A DNA stretch of 64,000 nt, taken from positions 1 to 64,000 of the forward strand of contig JAKVBI010000006.1 in assembly GCA_022447545.1 (NCBI GenBank), given 5' to 3'. The translations under genes and the position numbers were made by a program. Below, in pieces: positions 8,483 to 18,138 of this stretch. How positions within the stretch are numbered: the stretch's first letter is position 1; each line of letters opens with the position of its first letter. The notes under the pieces are model-generated. The model was not told the DNA's origin, did not search any database, and saw nothing but the letters and a program-made list of their open reading frames with translations. The stretch is from Myxococcota bacterium. Lineage in GTDB: Bacteria > Myxococcota_A > UBA9160 > SMWR01.

Positions 8483-10438
8483 ATGGCGCGGTCGCCAAGG
8501 AGCCCCCTGGTGCCCCCGAAGCCCGAACCGGCCAAACAGAACCAGAATTGGACGCCGCGCGATAGTGCGGAACTCTACGGGCTCGAGCGTTGGGGAGCGG
8601 GCTTCTTCGATGTCAATCCGAACGGGCGCATCGAAGTCCTGCACCGTCGAAGTGGCCAGGGCATCGACCTGCTCGAACTCGTACGCGATGTCGAGAGGCG
8701 CGATCTCCACACCCCCCTGCTATTGCGGTTCTCGGACATCCTGGCAGGCCGTATCGAACAACTGACCGATGCCTTTCGCACGGCGATGAACCACTACGGC
8801 TACGACGGCAGCTTCCGAGGCGTCTATCCAGTCAAGGTCAATCAGCAGCGCCAGGTCGTGGAAGAAGTGGTCGAATTTGGGCGACCCCACTCCATCGGTC
8901 TCGAGGCGGGCAGTAAACCCGAGCTCCTGATCGCTCTGGCCATCCTGGACAACCCGGATGCCTACATCATCTGCAATGGATTCAAGGATCGCGCCTACGT
9001 CGAACTCGCCTTGCTCGCCCAGCACCTGGGCCGCACCCCCCTGCTCGTCATCGATCGCCTGAGCGAACTCGAGCTCGCGATCGACACAGCCCGCTCCCTG
9101 AACATTCGTCCTCATCTGGGCCTGCGTGCCCGCCTGACCAGCCGCGGCGCAGGTCGCTGGCTCGAGTCCACAGGAGAGCGTTCGAAGTTCGGCCTGACGG
9201 CATCGGAAATGGTAACCGCGGTCGAACGCCTCCAAGAGCACGACATGGTCGACTGCCTGAAACTGGTCCACTTCCACATCGGCTCACAGATCACTGAGAT
9301 CCGCGCCCTCAAAGAGGCGCTGACCGAGGGAAGCCGCACCTTCGTAGGCCTGCACGAACTGGGCGCCAAGCCCCACCTTGTGGATGTCGGCGGAGGACTC
9401 GCGGTCGACTACGACGGCACCCAAACCAACTTCCACTCGTCCAAGAACTACTCCATGCAGGAATACGCCAACGACGTGGTCTCCTTCATTCAAGAGGCCT
9501 GCGACGAGTCGAACATCGCCCACCCCGACATCATCACCGAAGCGGGTCGCGCCATGGTCGCCCACCACTCGGTGCTGATCTTTGACGTCCTGGGAGTCGA
9601 TGTCGTACCGGGCGAAACCGAGGTCGAGCCCATCGAAGAGGAGGCTCCGAAGATCCTTCACGATCTGACCGAGGTGCTCGCGACCGCGGATGATGGAAAG
9701 TTCCACGAGGCGTGGCATGACGCGGTGCAACTCAAGGAGGAAGCGGGAGCGCTGTTCTCACTCGGCTACCTCGACCTACGCGATCGCGCCCGGGCCGAGC
9801 GCTTGTTCTGGCGCTGCTGCGCGAAGGTCCAGAAGATCGTGCGTACCCTCGACCACATCCCCGAGGGCTTCGAAGAACTCGAGCGCGCCATGGCCGACAC
9901 TTATTACGGGAATCTCTCGGTGTTCCAGAGCGCGCCGGATCACTGGGCCGTCAAACAGTTGTTCCCCGTCATGCCTATCCACCGCCTGGACGAAAAGCCC
10001 GATCGACGCGGAGTCTTCGCCGATCTCACCTGCGACAGCGACGGCAAGATCGATCGCTTCATCGACCAGCGTGACGGCAAGCACGCCCTCGAACTGCATG
10101 CACTCGACGACAATCCCTACTACATCGGAGTCTTCCTCGTGGGCGCCTACCAGGAGATCCTCGGAGATCTCCACAACCTGTTCGGAGACACCGATGCAGT
10201 ACACGTCCGTCTGAACGGGAATGGCGACTACACGATCGACCAGGTCATCGAGGGCGACAGCGTCCGAGACGTACTCCGCTACGTTCAGTACGATCAGAAG
10301 ACTTTGCTCGAGCAGGTGAGAACGTGCAGCGAAAACGCGGTACGAAGGGGCTTGATGAGCCTCGACGAATCGACGCGCCTTCGCCGACGCTACGAGCAGG
10401 GCCTTCGAGAGTACACCTATCTCTGTCGAGACCACTGA
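8483..10438 (+). CDS. speA: Biosynthetic arginine decarboxylase
   Basis: PLP enzyme converting arginine to agmatine, the first step of the agmatine route to putrescine. 651 aa, the usual SpeA length. The N-terminus has the typical LYGLERWGAGFFDVNPNG. K118 in GVYPVKVNQQ is the PLP lysine. GLEAGSKPEL, HFHIGSQI and DVGGGLAVDY are conserved barrel motifs, and the C-terminal beta domain carries VFQSAPDHWAVKQLFPVMPIHR. It starts 57 bases after hisS and ends 18 bases before xthA, consistent with co-transcription. No agmatinase or agmatine deiminase is in the window. Confidence 0.96.
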   Translation: MARSPRSPLVPPKPEPAKQNQNWTPRDSAELYGLERWGAGFFDVNPNGRIEVLHRRSGQGIDLLELVRDVERRDLHTPLLLRFSDILAGRIEQLTDAFRTAMNHYGYDGSFRGVYPVKVNQQRQVVEEVVEFGRPHSIGLEAGSKPELLIALAILDNPDAYIICNGFKDRAYVELALLAQHLGRTPLLVIDRLSELELAIDTARSLNIRPHLGLRARLTSRGAGRWLESTGERSKFGLTASEMVTAVERLQEHDMVDCLKLVHFHIGSQITEIRALKEALTEGSRTFVGLHELGAKPHLVDVGGGLAVDYDGTQTNFHSSKNYSMQEYANDVVSFIQEACDESNIAHPDIITEAGRAMVAHHSVLIFDVLGVDVVPGETEVEPIEEEAPKILHDLTEVLATADDGKFHEAWHDAVQLKEEAGALFSLGYLDLRDRARAERLFWRCCAKVQKIVRTLDHIPEGFEELERAMADTYYGNLSVFQSAPDHWAVKQLFPVMPIHRLDEKPDRRGVFADLTCDSDGKIDRFIDQRDGKHALELHALDDNPYYIGVFLVGAYQEILGDLHNLFGDTDAVHVRLNGNGDYTIDQVIEGDSVRDVLRYVQYDQKTLLEQVRTCSENAVRRGLMSLDESTRLRRRYEQGLREYTYLCRDH

Positions 10439-10456
10439 CGAGACAAGCCACTTCCC

Positions 10457-11266
10457 ATGCCCCGACGTAACAGCGCGCGAGCACGCATCATTTCGTGGAA
10501 TGTAAATGGCCTGCGGGCCTGTACAAAAAAGGGCTTCCTCGAATGGCTGGCAGCCTCCAGGGCAGAGATCGTGGGACTCCAGGAGGTTCGGGCGCGCCCA
10601 GAACAACTGCCCGATGAGGTTCGAGCCCCCCGGCGCTGGAACACCCACTTCGTCCACGCCGAGAAAGCCGGCTACAGCGGGGTCGGACTCTACTCGAGGC
10701 AAACTCCGAGCCGTGTGGAGACCTCCCTCCATGAGGAACGTTTCGATCGCGAGGGACGCCTGCAGATTGGGCGCTTCGGGCGCCTCGCCGTGGTGAACGC
10801 CTACTTCCCCAAGGGCAGTGGGACGAACCGCGACAACAGCCGCGTGCCCTACAAAATGGACTTCTACGCGGCAGTGTTCGACCGCGCCCAAAAGTTGCGG
10901 CGACAGGGCCTGAGAGTCCTGGTGATGGGCGACTTCAACACGGCCCACCGCGAGATCGACCTCGCCCGCCCCAAAACGAACCGCGACACCAGTGGCTTCC
11001 TGCCCGAGGAAAGAGCCGAACTGGACCGCTGGCTGGCAGCCGGCTGGGTAGACAGTTTCCGGGCCTTCGAGACAGGTCCAGACCACTACAGTTGGTGGAG
11101 CCAGCGCTTCGGCGTACGTGCCAAGAACATCGGCTGGCGGATCGACTACGTAATGGCTTCGCCCGCGGCCATGAAGTTCGTACGCGGAGCCTTCATCCAC
11201 CCGGACGTGACCGGTTCAGACCACTGCCCGGTGGGTGTGGACGTCGACCGGGAGATCTTCGATTGA
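10457..11266 (+). CDS. xthA: Exodeoxyribonuclease III (AP endonuclease)
   Basis: Mg-dependent 3'-5' exonuclease and AP endonuclease of base excision repair. 269 aa, standard for the family. Visible catalytic motifs are ISWNVNGLRA (N15, N17), GLQEVRA (metal ligand E43), the central VMGDFNTAHREIDLA, and the C-terminal GSDHCPVG with the catalytic Asp-His pair. RIDYVMASP is also conserved. Its TGA overlaps the TTG start of the next gene (TTGA), which suggests coupled translation. Confidence 0.95.
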   Translation: MPRRNSARARIISWNVNGLRACTKKGFLEWLAASRAEIVGLQEVRARPEQLPDEVRAPRRWNTHFVHAEKAGYSGVGLYSRQTPSRVETSLHEERFDREGRLQIGRFGRLAVVNAYFPKGSGTNRDNSRVPYKMDFYAAVFDRAQKLRRQGLRVLVMGDFNTAHREIDLARPKTNRDTSGFLPEERAELDRWLAAGWVDSFRAFETGPDHYSWWSQRFGVRAKNIGWRIDYVMASPAAMKFVRGAFIHPDVTGSDHCPVGVDVDREIFD

Positions 11267-12072
11267 AGCCTCTGGACAAGGGCCGTCGTACGAACCGGAC
11301 CATCGCCCCGGTCCTCTTCGGTCTGGCACTGGCCTGCTCCGACGCTCCTACGGGCCCCGTCGATTGGCACGTTTCCGAATTCCCAAGCAGCGAGAAGAAT
11401 TGGCAGCCCGAGGCCGACTTCCGTTTCACCCCGCCCTCGCCTCCCCGAATGGCGATCCTCGAGGTAAGTCGATACCCGCACCAGGCGCCCACCGACGAAC
11501 AACGACGTGCGGCCGCCCAATGGATTGAGGAGGGCTACGAAGCAGCTCGCACCCACGGCTGGTTCGACTACGACAACGCCGTCGCCGACGGCTTCGAGTT
11601 GATCTTCGAGGACAAGACCCACTACGCGAATCGGGAATTCTTCCTGGACGACGTGACTCTGGACCCCAACCGCCCCGAGGTGCTCATGTACTACGACACC
11701 GCCCGGGGCAAGAAGCTGGCCGGTTACATGTTCTACGTGGGAGACCGCGAACAACGGGGCGAGCAGGTGGGCGGTCCGCTGACGGTGTGGCACTACCACT
11801 GGTGGCCGCGAGCTGTTTGCATGCTCGAAGGTCTGTTGCCGATCAGTCGGCCCGACGTGGACGATCATTGCAGCGAGGGCCAACTGGAGCGAACGAGCCC
11901 GGAAATGATCCACCTGTGGCTGATCGATCACCCCAAAGGCCGCTTCGCCACCAACATGAGCCTGCCCCAGAAGCTCTTCGTCGAACTCATCCGCCAGCGC
12001 GAAAGCGACGGGACCGAAATCGACTCCATCCAGCATTCGACCCCGGAGGCGGCGGGGGTCGACGGGGGTTGA
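11263..12072 (+). CDS. Putative lipoprotein of unknown function, His/Trp-rich
   Basis: 269 aa from TTG 11263, which overlaps the xthA stop by four bases. From that start the N-terminus is KPLDKGRRTNRT, then a hydrophobic IAPVLFGLALA segment and a lipobox-like ALAC, so a lipoprotein is likely. The longer open frame to 11092 lies inside xthA and is rejected. The mature part has a conserved-looking core: GWFDYDNAVADGFELIF, VLMYYDT, LTVWHYHWWPRAVCM, and MIHLWLIDHPKGRFATNM. The clustered His, Trp and Asp residues could bind metal or a hydrophobic ligand (inference). I do not recognise the family. Confidence 0.75.
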   Translation: MKPLDKGRRTNRTIAPVLFGLALACSDAPTGPVDWHVSEFPSSEKNWQPEADFRFTPPSPPRMAILEVSRYPHQAPTDEQRRAAAQWIEEGYEAARTHGWFDYDNAVADGFELIFEDKTHYANREFFLDDVTLDPNRPEVLMYYDTARGKKLAGYMFYVGDREQRGEQVGGPLTVWHYHWWPRAVCMLEGLLPISRPDVDDHCSEGQLERTSPEMIHLWLIDHPKGRFATNMSLPQKLFVELIRQRESDGTEIDSIQHSTPEAAGVDGG

Positions 12073-12078
12073 TGCGGC

Positions 12079-14238
12079 TCAGAGGCTGTCGCGGAATTCC
12101 GCGTAGTCGACGAGCGCCCGGAGTGCCCGAACCGCGCGGTGGGCACTCGGATAACACAGCCGCCCCTCCTGCTTGAGGCCCTCGGGGCCGGAGTTCCCGT
12201 AGGCGCTGTCGGTAGCTCCCAGTTCCGTGGCACTGAGCACCGGCTTTCCGTGGCGCTCGGAGGCTTCCCTTGCAGCCGCTGCGTAACGCCGATCCTGACC
12301 CTCGTGAAAAGCCACGATGCGCTCCAACCCATGATCGGGGTAGAACGAACCCGTGCGAAGCACCTGAGCCGAGGCGGCCTGAATTCCGATACCGAGGTGA
12401 ATCACGGCATCGACGTCGGGGTGGGCACACAGCAGATCGAGCACTTCGGGGATGGTGTCTCGCTTTTCACCGCCCGCGAGATCGATGGGATTGCTGCGGC
12501 TCCAGCGCGCGGGTACGCGCGCGTCGATCTCGTCGCGAATGTCATGGGGCAAGGGAATGAGTTCGAGCCCAGCCGCCGAGCAGGCATCGGCGGCCAACAC
12601 CCCCCAGCCTCCAGCAGTGGTGAACACCACGACACGCCGACCGCGCGGAAGGGGCTGAGTGGCCAGAGTCCCCGCCCACTCGAAGGCCTCTTCCACGCTG
12701 GGGGCTCGGAGCGCTCCCAACTGACGCGCTACACCGTCGAAGACCCGATCGTCGCTGGCCAGAGCACCCGTGTGGCTCGCTGCAGCGCGAGCCCCTGCAG
12801 CCTCCGCGCCCCCCTTCACCAGAACGAGTGGCTTCTGGGGGGTCAATGTCCGAATGGCTTCGATCAGATGTTGACCGTCCTGGATTCCCTCGAGATAGGC
12901 CAGTGCGACGTCGGTCTCCGGATCTGCCGCGAAGTACTCGAGGAAATGAGCGACGTGGGTCTGTGCCGAGTTCCCGCATGAGACCGCCTTGCTGACTCCG
13001 ACCCCCGATTCCACCGCGTAGTTGAGAAACGACGACACCAGGTTCCCGCTCTGGCTGGCCACCGAGATCCGGCCCGCCGGGGGGTACGGCGCAACGATCT
13101 GGGCGCACATGGACTCGGGGGTCGAGATGACGCCCTGCCCGTTCGGCCCCACCAACAGCATGCCGAGTTCATCGGCGGTGGCACGAAGTTCGTCCTCGAG
13201 TTCGGTCTCCCCCACCTCCCCATAGCCACCGCTCGCCACAAACGCAGCGCGGACCCCCTTCTCCGCACAACCGCGCAACAATTCCACGTTCACCTGGTTC
13301 GGCGTGCAAACGAAGACCAGGTCCACCTCCCCTTCGGGCAGATCGCCCACCCCGCGCAGCGTCGCCTTCCCCAGCACTTCGGTGCCGTCGCGATTGATCG
13401 GAAACAGCCTTCCCTCATAGCCGAAACGCATCAAATTATGGAAAGCCACAAAGCCGAACTTCCCGGGATGAGTCGACACGCCGGCCACGGCGATGGCCCT
13501 GGGATGGAAGAGAGGTGCAAAGCGCTCGAGAACGTCACCCGTGGCGCGCGCGGCGGCTTCCGGGGGAGCGGGTTCCGAGAGTTCGACCAATGCATCCACG
13601 GCAATGGGCCGCCCCTGGTCGACGATCAGTGGGTTGACATCCACACTCACAACGTCGGGACGCTCGACGGCCAGTCGAGCCAGCCCCGTCAGCAGGGCCA
13701 CGAGAGCGTCCTCGTCCACGGCGGGCTCACCACGGAACGGCTCGCTCAAAAGATGATGGGCCCGCAACCCGCGCAGCATGCGCCGCGCGGCTCCCTCACC
13801 CAGCGGTGCAGCCGCGAACACGACGTCTCCCAAGGCTTCGGCAAGAACACCCCCGAGCCCCAACATCACACAAGGGCCGAACTGCGGGTCGCGAACAAGC
13901 CCCGCAATCAGTTCAAGCCGACCCCGCACCTGTTCGGCAACCAGCACGCCCACCTCGCCATCCTCGGGCCGGGCCAACGCCAACAGCTCCGCGGCGGCGG
14001 CTTCGGCATCCGTCGCATTCGCCACACCCAGGCGTACCAGTCCCCGCTCGGTCTTGTGAGCGATCCCGTCGCCACAGAGTTTGACGACCACGGGAAAGCC
14101 AAGTTCCTCGGCCGCGCGTGCGGCTTCAGAGGAATTGGCGGCCCACTGTTCCCGCGCGCAATCGAGCCCGTAACTGGCCAGCAGTCGTTTGGAGTCGCGC
14201 TCGGAAAGCGTGGTGGTGGATCGATCTTCCGGCCTCAT
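12079..14238 (-). CDS. ADP-forming acyl-CoA synthetase, fused subunits
   Basis: Makes an acyl-CoA (or acid plus ATP in reverse) through a phosphohistidine. 719 aa from ATG 14238 (RPEDRSTTTLSERD). The order is beta-type ATP-grasp first (residues about 8-220, with PVVVKLCGDGIAHKTERG), then the CoA-binding Rossmann domain (HPRAIAVAGVSTHPGKFG), then the ligase domain (SVASQSGNLVSSF). The catalytic His sits in AAASHTGALASD. This beta-alpha order differs from the alpha-beta order of archaeal-type acetyl-CoA synthetases and is seen in bacterial pimeloyl- or acyl-CoA synthetase-like proteins. Substrate unknown. The frame extends to 14349, but the sequence before 14238 is not family-like. Confidence 0.88.
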   Translation of the reverse strand: MRPEDRSTTTLSERDSKRLLASYGLDCAREQWAANSSEAARAAEELGFPVVVKLCGDGIAHKTERGLVRLGVANATDAEAAAAELLALARPEDGEVGVLVAEQVRGRLELIAGLVRDPQFGPCVMLGLGGVLAEALGDVVFAAAPLGEGAARRMLRGLRAHHLLSEPFRGEPAVDEDALVALLTGLARLAVERPDVVSVDVNPLIVDQGRPIAVDALVELSEPAPPEAAARATGDVLERFAPLFHPRAIAVAGVSTHPGKFGFVAFHNLMRFGYEGRLFPINRDGTEVLGKATLRGVGDLPEGEVDLVFVCTPNQVNVELLRGCAEKGVRAAFVASGGYGEVGETELEDELRATADELGMLLVGPNGQGVISTPESMCAQIVAPYPPAGRISVASQSGNLVSSFLNYAVESGVGVSKAVSCGNSAQTHVAHFLEYFAADPETDVALAYLEGIQDGQHLIEAIRTLTPQKPLVLVKGGAEAAGARAAASHTGALASDDRVFDGVARQLGALRAPSVEEAFEWAGTLATQPLPRGRRVVVFTTAGGWGVLAADACSAAGLELIPLPHDIRDEIDARVPARWSRSNPIDLAGGEKRDTIPEVLDLLCAHPDVDAVIHLGIGIQAASAQVLRTGSFYPDHGLERIVAFHEGQDRRYAAAAREASERHGKPVLSATELGATDSAYGNSGPEGLKQEGRLCYPSAHRAVRALRALVDYAEFRDSL

Positions 14239-14409
14239 GAGCGGCGTGCAGCATAGACGAGCCCCTGCCGTGAGGCACCGCCAATCTCCCTCACGGGCGG
14301 GACTCCCGCAGAAGGGTATGCTTGCCAGGCCCCCCTCCGCGATGCGCATACCCGACGATCACCGACCCGGGTGAACGCATACTGAAACCGAATCCGGAGG
14401 TGGGAACTC

Positions 14410-15870
14410 GTGCAAGGCGCGTCTGGCCTGACCGATCGGCTCGAAGGGCTCTTCCGAACGCTCGTCGTCGACCCTCTCGAGCTCCTGATCTTCTTCGATC
14501 TGGCTTTCTGGAATCCCGACATCCAACTGCCGTTGGTGGTCGTGTGGCTGATCGTGGGAGCCAGCTATTTCACACTCCGCTTCCGCTTCATCAACATCCG
14601 GGGCTTCACCCACGCCATCGACTGCGTTCGTGGGCGCTACACACGACCCGAGGAATCGGGTGAGATTTCGCACTTCCAGGCCCTCTCCGCCGCGCTATCC
14701 GCCACGGTCGGCCTCGGCAACATTGCGGGAGTCGCCGTCGCCGTGGGGCTGGGTGGCCCTGGAGCGGTGTTCTGGATGGTCATGGCGGGCTTCCTGGGAA
14801 TGAGTTCCAAGTTCGCCGAATGCACCCTGGGGCAGCGCTATCGCATCCTCCGCGATGATGGCCACGTGTCGGGCGGCGCCATGCACTACCTGCGCGATGG
14901 CCTCGCGGAATTGGGGCACGCGCGTTTGGGGAGTGCGCTGGCGATGGTATTCGCCGTGATGTGCGTGGGAGGAAGCCTGGGGGGCGGGAACATGTTCCAA
15001 TCCAACCAGGCCTACGCACAAATTTCCTCGGTGGTGCCGATTCTCGCCAGCACCAGCGGCAAGGTGGTGTTTGGCATTGCCCTCGCCGCCCTGGTCGCGC
15101 TGGTGATCGTCGGAGGGATCCGGCGCATCGGCGAAGTGGCAGCGGCGCTGGTTCCCTTCATGTGTACCACCTACGTGCTTTGCGGCCTCGCGATCCTGCT
15201 GATGCACGCCAGTGCACTGCCCAACGCCATGGGAGAAATCATCGGTTCTGCGTTCTCCATGGAAGCGGGTTTCGGAGGCCTGGTGGGAACCTTGATCCAG
15301 GGGTTCCGACGAGCGGCTTTCAGCAACGAGGCGGGCACCGGTTCGGCCGCCATTGTGCACTCGGCGGCGCGCACCGAAGAACCGGTCCGAGAGGGCATGG
15401 TTGCCCTGCTCGAACCCTTCGTGGATACCCTGATCGTGTGCACCATGACCGGCCTGGTGATCGTCGTCACAGACGCCCACATCCACCCCGATGCGGGCAA
15501 GGGAATCGCCATGACGTCCTGGGCCTACGCGAGGGCATTCGCCTGGTTCCCGGTCCTCCTCTCCTTCATCGCCGTGCTCTTCGCCTTCAGCACCATGATC
15601 TCCTGGAGCTACTACGGGGAGCAGTGCTGGATCACCTTGTTCGGCACAGGCTCCGTGGGCTTCTACAAGGGGCTATTCCTGCTGTTCGTCTGGCTCGGGG
15701 CAATCTTTCAGGCGGAAGCCGTCATCGCCTTCGGCGATATGATGATCCTCGGCATGGCATTTCCCAACCTGATCGGAGTGGCCATGTTGTCGGGCCGGAT
15801 CAAAACGGACCTCGACCACTACATGGAGCGCCTCCGGGCGGGGGCCTTCCAGCGCGTCGAACCCCACTGA
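14410..15870 (+). CDS. Sodium:alanine (AGCS-family) symporter
   Basis: 486 aa inner-membrane Na+-coupled amino-acid carrier. GTG 14410 is preceded by GGAGGTG, which fixes the start. Family-typical stretches are [56 protein letters not shown] and [15 protein letters not shown]. About ten hydrophobic segments are visible. The N-terminus has two extra hydrophobic stretches around residues 20-60, as in many family members. It is divergent from the acyl-CoA synthetase gene and 100 bases upstream of dapL; whether the two share a transcript is unclear. Substrate (Ala, Gly or another small amino acid) cannot be read from sequence. Confidence 0.93.
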   Translation: MQGASGLTDRLEGLFRTLVVDPLELLIFFDLAFWNPDIQLPLVVVWLIVGASYFTLRFRFINIRGFTHAIDCVRGRYTRPEESGEISHFQALSAALSATVGLGNIAGVAVAVGLGGPGAVFWMVMAGFLGMSSKFAECTLGQRYRILRDDGHVSGGAMHYLRDGLAELGHARLGSALAMVFAVMCVGGSLGGGNMFQSNQAYAQISSVVPILASTSGKVVFGIALAALVALVIVGGIRRIGEVAAALVPFMCTTYVLCGLAILLMHASALPNAMGEIIGSAFSMEAGFGGLVGTLIQGFRRAAFSNEAGTGSAAIVHSAARTEEPVREGMVALLEPFVDTLIVCTMTGLVIVVTDAHIHPDAGKGIAMTSWAYARAFAWFPVLLSFIAVLFAFSTMISWSYYGEQCWITLFGTGSVGFYKGLFLLFVWLGAIFQAEAVIAFGDMMILGMAFPNLIGVAMLSGRIKTDLDHYMERLRAGAFQRVEPH

Positions 15871-15970
15871 GCTCCCAGGCGGCACCCGGCCCGGAGAATC
15901 TCGGCCCGACGAGCCCTGGAAACCGGATGGATTCGTTGGCAGGTCCCGGCTCCTGCTATTCTCCTGCGCC

Positions 15971-17206
15971 ATGAGTCGGATCAACGAGCACTACCACAAA
16001 CTACAGGCTGGGTATCTCTTCCCCGAGATCGGGCGGCGCGTCGGCGCCTTCCAGAACGACCACCCCGAGGCGGCCCTGATCCGTCTGGGCATCGGCGATG
16101 TCACGCTGCCTCTGGCACCCGCCATCGTGGAAGCCATGAAGGCCGCGGTGGACGAAATGGCCAGCGACGAGGGTTTCCGCGGCTACGGCCCCGAGAACGG
16201 CTACGAGTTCCTGGTGGATGCGATCCGTGAACACGACTACGCACCCAGGGGCGTCGAGATCGCTCGCGATGAGGTGTTCGTCTCCGACGGCAGCAAACAG
16301 GACAGCGGCAACATCCAGGAGATCTTTGCCCAGGACATTCGAATCGCCGTCACGGATCCCGTCTATCCGGTGTACGTCGACACGAACGTAATGGCCGGGA
16401 GAACGGGGAACGCCGACGACGACGGACGCTACGAAGGACTCGTCTACCTGCCCGCCACCGAGGACAACGGCTTCATGCCCGGTCCACCTTCGGAGGCCGT
16501 CGACCTCGTCTACCTCTGTTCCCCCAACAACCCCACCGGTGCGGTGGCATCGCGTGAAGATCTCGAGGCCTGGGTGAGTTGGGCCTGTGAGCACGGCACG
16601 GTTCTGATCTTCGATGCAGCCTACGACGCATTCATTCAGGACGAATCCCTGCCGCGCTCCATTTACGAGATCGAGGGAGCCAGGCGTTGCGCGATCGAGA
16701 TGCGCAGCTTCTCCAAACGCGCGGGTTTCACGGGCATTCGCTGCGCTTATACGGTGATTCCCGCCGAACTGACCGGCTCCACGTCGTCGGGCGAGAGCGT
16801 CGAACTGCGCAGCCTCTGGTCCCGCCGCCACGCCACGAAGTTCAACAGCGTCCCCTACCCCGTCCAACGAGCCGCCGAGGCAGTGTTCTCGCCGGATGGC
16901 CAAGAACAGACCCGGCAACAAGTCGCCTACTACATGGCCAATGCCGCTCAGTTGCGGGAGGGGCTCGCAGCAGCGGGCATGACGGTTTTTGGTGGCGAAA
17001 ATGCCCCCTACATCTGGATCCGAACACCGCGGGGTCTTTCATCCTGGGACTTCTTCGATCGCCTGCTGGAGGAAGCCCAGGTGGTGTGCACACCGGGCTC
17101 GGGTTTCGGAGCTTCCGGAGAGGGATACGCGCGGATCTCTGCCTTCAACTCCCATGAGAACGTCGCCGAAGCCATCCGCCGCATCGAAAAGGCCTTCGGC
17201 AGTTAG
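15971..17206 (+). CDS. dapL: LL-diaminopimelate aminotransferase
   Basis: PLP enzyme converting tetrahydrodipicolinate directly to LL-diaminopimelate, the short route to lysine and peptidoglycan. 411 aa, full length. Key motifs: the N-terminal [28 protein letters not shown], the [12 protein letters not shown] loop, CSPNNPTGA, and PLP lysine K249 in [11 protein letters not shown]. These separate DapL from ordinary class I aminotransferases. Use of DapL is typical of plants, Chlamydiae, many Deltaproteobacteria and cyanobacteria. Followed by a palindrome and two small unknown genes. Confidence 0.95.
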   Translation: MSRINEHYHKLQAGYLFPEIGRRVGAFQNDHPEAALIRLGIGDVTLPLAPAIVEAMKAAVDEMASDEGFRGYGPENGYEFLVDAIREHDYAPRGVEIARDEVFVSDGSKQDSGNIQEIFAQDIRIAVTDPVYPVYVDTNVMAGRTGNADDDGRYEGLVYLPATEDNGFMPGPPSEAVDLVYLCSPNNPTGAVASREDLEAWVSWACEHGTVLIFDAAYDAFIQDESLPRSIYEIEGARRCAIEMRSFSKRAGFTGIRCAYTVIPAELTGSTSSGESVELRSLWSRRHATKFNSVPYPVQRAAEAVFSPDGQEQTRQQVAYYMANAAQLREGLAAAGMTVFGGENAPYIWIRTPRGLSSWDFFDRLLEEAQVVCTPGSGFGASGEGYARISAFNSHENVAEAIRRIEKAFGS

Positions 17207-17230
17207 CCCCTGAGCCCGGTGCAACCGGGA

Positions 17231-17248
17231 CTCGCACTCGAGTGCGAG
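17231..17248. repeat. Perfect 18-base palindrome downstream of dapL
   Basis: CTCGCACTCGAGTGCGAG reads the same on both strands. It lies 24 bases after the dapL stop. A smaller CCCGGT-GCA-ACCGGG hairpin (17215-17229) precedes it. With no loop and no T tract it is an unlikely intrinsic terminator; an operator for the following small gene is possible. Confidence 0.5.
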
Positions 17249-17312
17249 CGAATTGCACGCCCCTGGGAAGGTTGGCAGGCTGTGCGCAAAGCATCTGCCC
17301 GCGGAGTCCCCC

Positions 17313-17606
17313 ATGTCGGTCCACGGAGAGTTCCGCCGCTCCGCCCAGAATTACATCGACTTCCTGCGCCCAGTCGACGATCCCCAGGTCGACGCGCTGC
17401 TGGGTGAACTCCGAACAGCCGAAGTGGATCGAGAGTCGAATCTCTCGGACCTGGCCAGTCGCGTCCTAGACTTGTTGGACGGAGAGCCTGGGCGGATCGC
17501 ACTCGAACGCATACGGGCGCAGCCGGCCGGAGTTCTTGACATCTCCCAACACGACGAACTCCACGACCACCTGCGAGCCATCTGCCGGGTCATCACCGGC
17601 CGCTGA
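17313..17606 (+). CDS. Small hypothetical protein, 97 aa
   Basis: Soluble, charged 97-residue protein from ATG 17313 with GGAG a few bases upstream; the in-frame extension to 17253 is rejected for lack of a ribosome site. It has no signal peptide, membrane segment or cysteine. The sequence looks all-helical (YIDFLRPVDDPQVDALLGELRTAEVD, then DLASRVLDLLDGE and HDELHDHLRAICRVI). No family recognised. It is followed after 6 bases by the next gene, so the two are likely co-transcribed. Confidence 0.6.
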   Translation: MSVHGEFRRSAQNYIDFLRPVDDPQVDALLGELRTAEVDRESNLSDLASRVLDLLDGEPGRIALERIRAQPAGVLDISQHDELHDHLRAICRVITGR

Positions 17607-17612
17607 CCCCTC

Positions 17613-18116
17613 ATGCAGACGAGATCACGACTCATACCGAGAACGCCCTTCACCCCCCTGGATCGATGGGCGAGACGTACCGCGCTGACCCTCGTCTGCA
17701 CCGGCTGGCTCTCGACCTGGTTGCCGGCGCTCCCATCGGCGGGCCAGGAGGACAGCAGTTGGACCTTCGAGGTGACCCATTTCGAGCCATTCGGGAACTC
17801 GCAGACGTTGATCCGCCTGAAACCCGCCCCCCACGGTCGGGAGTTTCCCCGCTCCTGCAGCGAACTCACCCTGTATTCCGCCTACGAGCCCAGTCGCTGG
17901 ACCCCAGAAATGCGTCAAACCGTCCGACCCTCCCACCACCTCGAGGCCCTGGAGCACCTTCAGACCGCCCACCTCGCAAAAAAACTGGTGCGCCTGGGAT
18001 CCTTCGATCGCGGCTTCGGCGCAATTCCCGGGTATCCGAAGTGTGAGGTTGCAAGCCGCGGGTTGATGCGGGTCCGGGAAGAAGACGAAGGCTTGGCCAT
18101 CTACTCGTTCTATTGA
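17613..18116 (+). CDS. Exported hypothetical protein, 167 aa
   Basis: The N-terminus has arginines, then a hydrophobic stretch (TALTLVCTGWLSTWLPALPSAG) with an apparent cleavage site near AGQE, so a Sec signal peptide is likely. The mature part of about 125 residues includes SWTFEVTHFEPFGNSQTLIRLKP and a segment rich in His/Arg (RPSHHLEALEHLQTAHLAKKLVRLG). One cysteine pair (SCSE and PKCEV) could form a disulfide. No family recognised. Converges with the UbiA-like gene on the other strand. Confidence 0.6.
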   Translation: MQTRSRLIPRTPFTPLDRWARRTALTLVCTGWLSTWLPALPSAGQEDSSWTFEVTHFEPFGNSQTLIRLKPAPHGREFPRSCSELTLYSAYEPSRWTPEMRQTVRPSHHLEALEHLQTAHLAKKLVRLGSFDRGFGAIPGYPKCEVASRGLMRVREEDEGLAIYSFY

Positions 18117-18138
18117 GAGTCGTCCCGCCCGATCGCAC

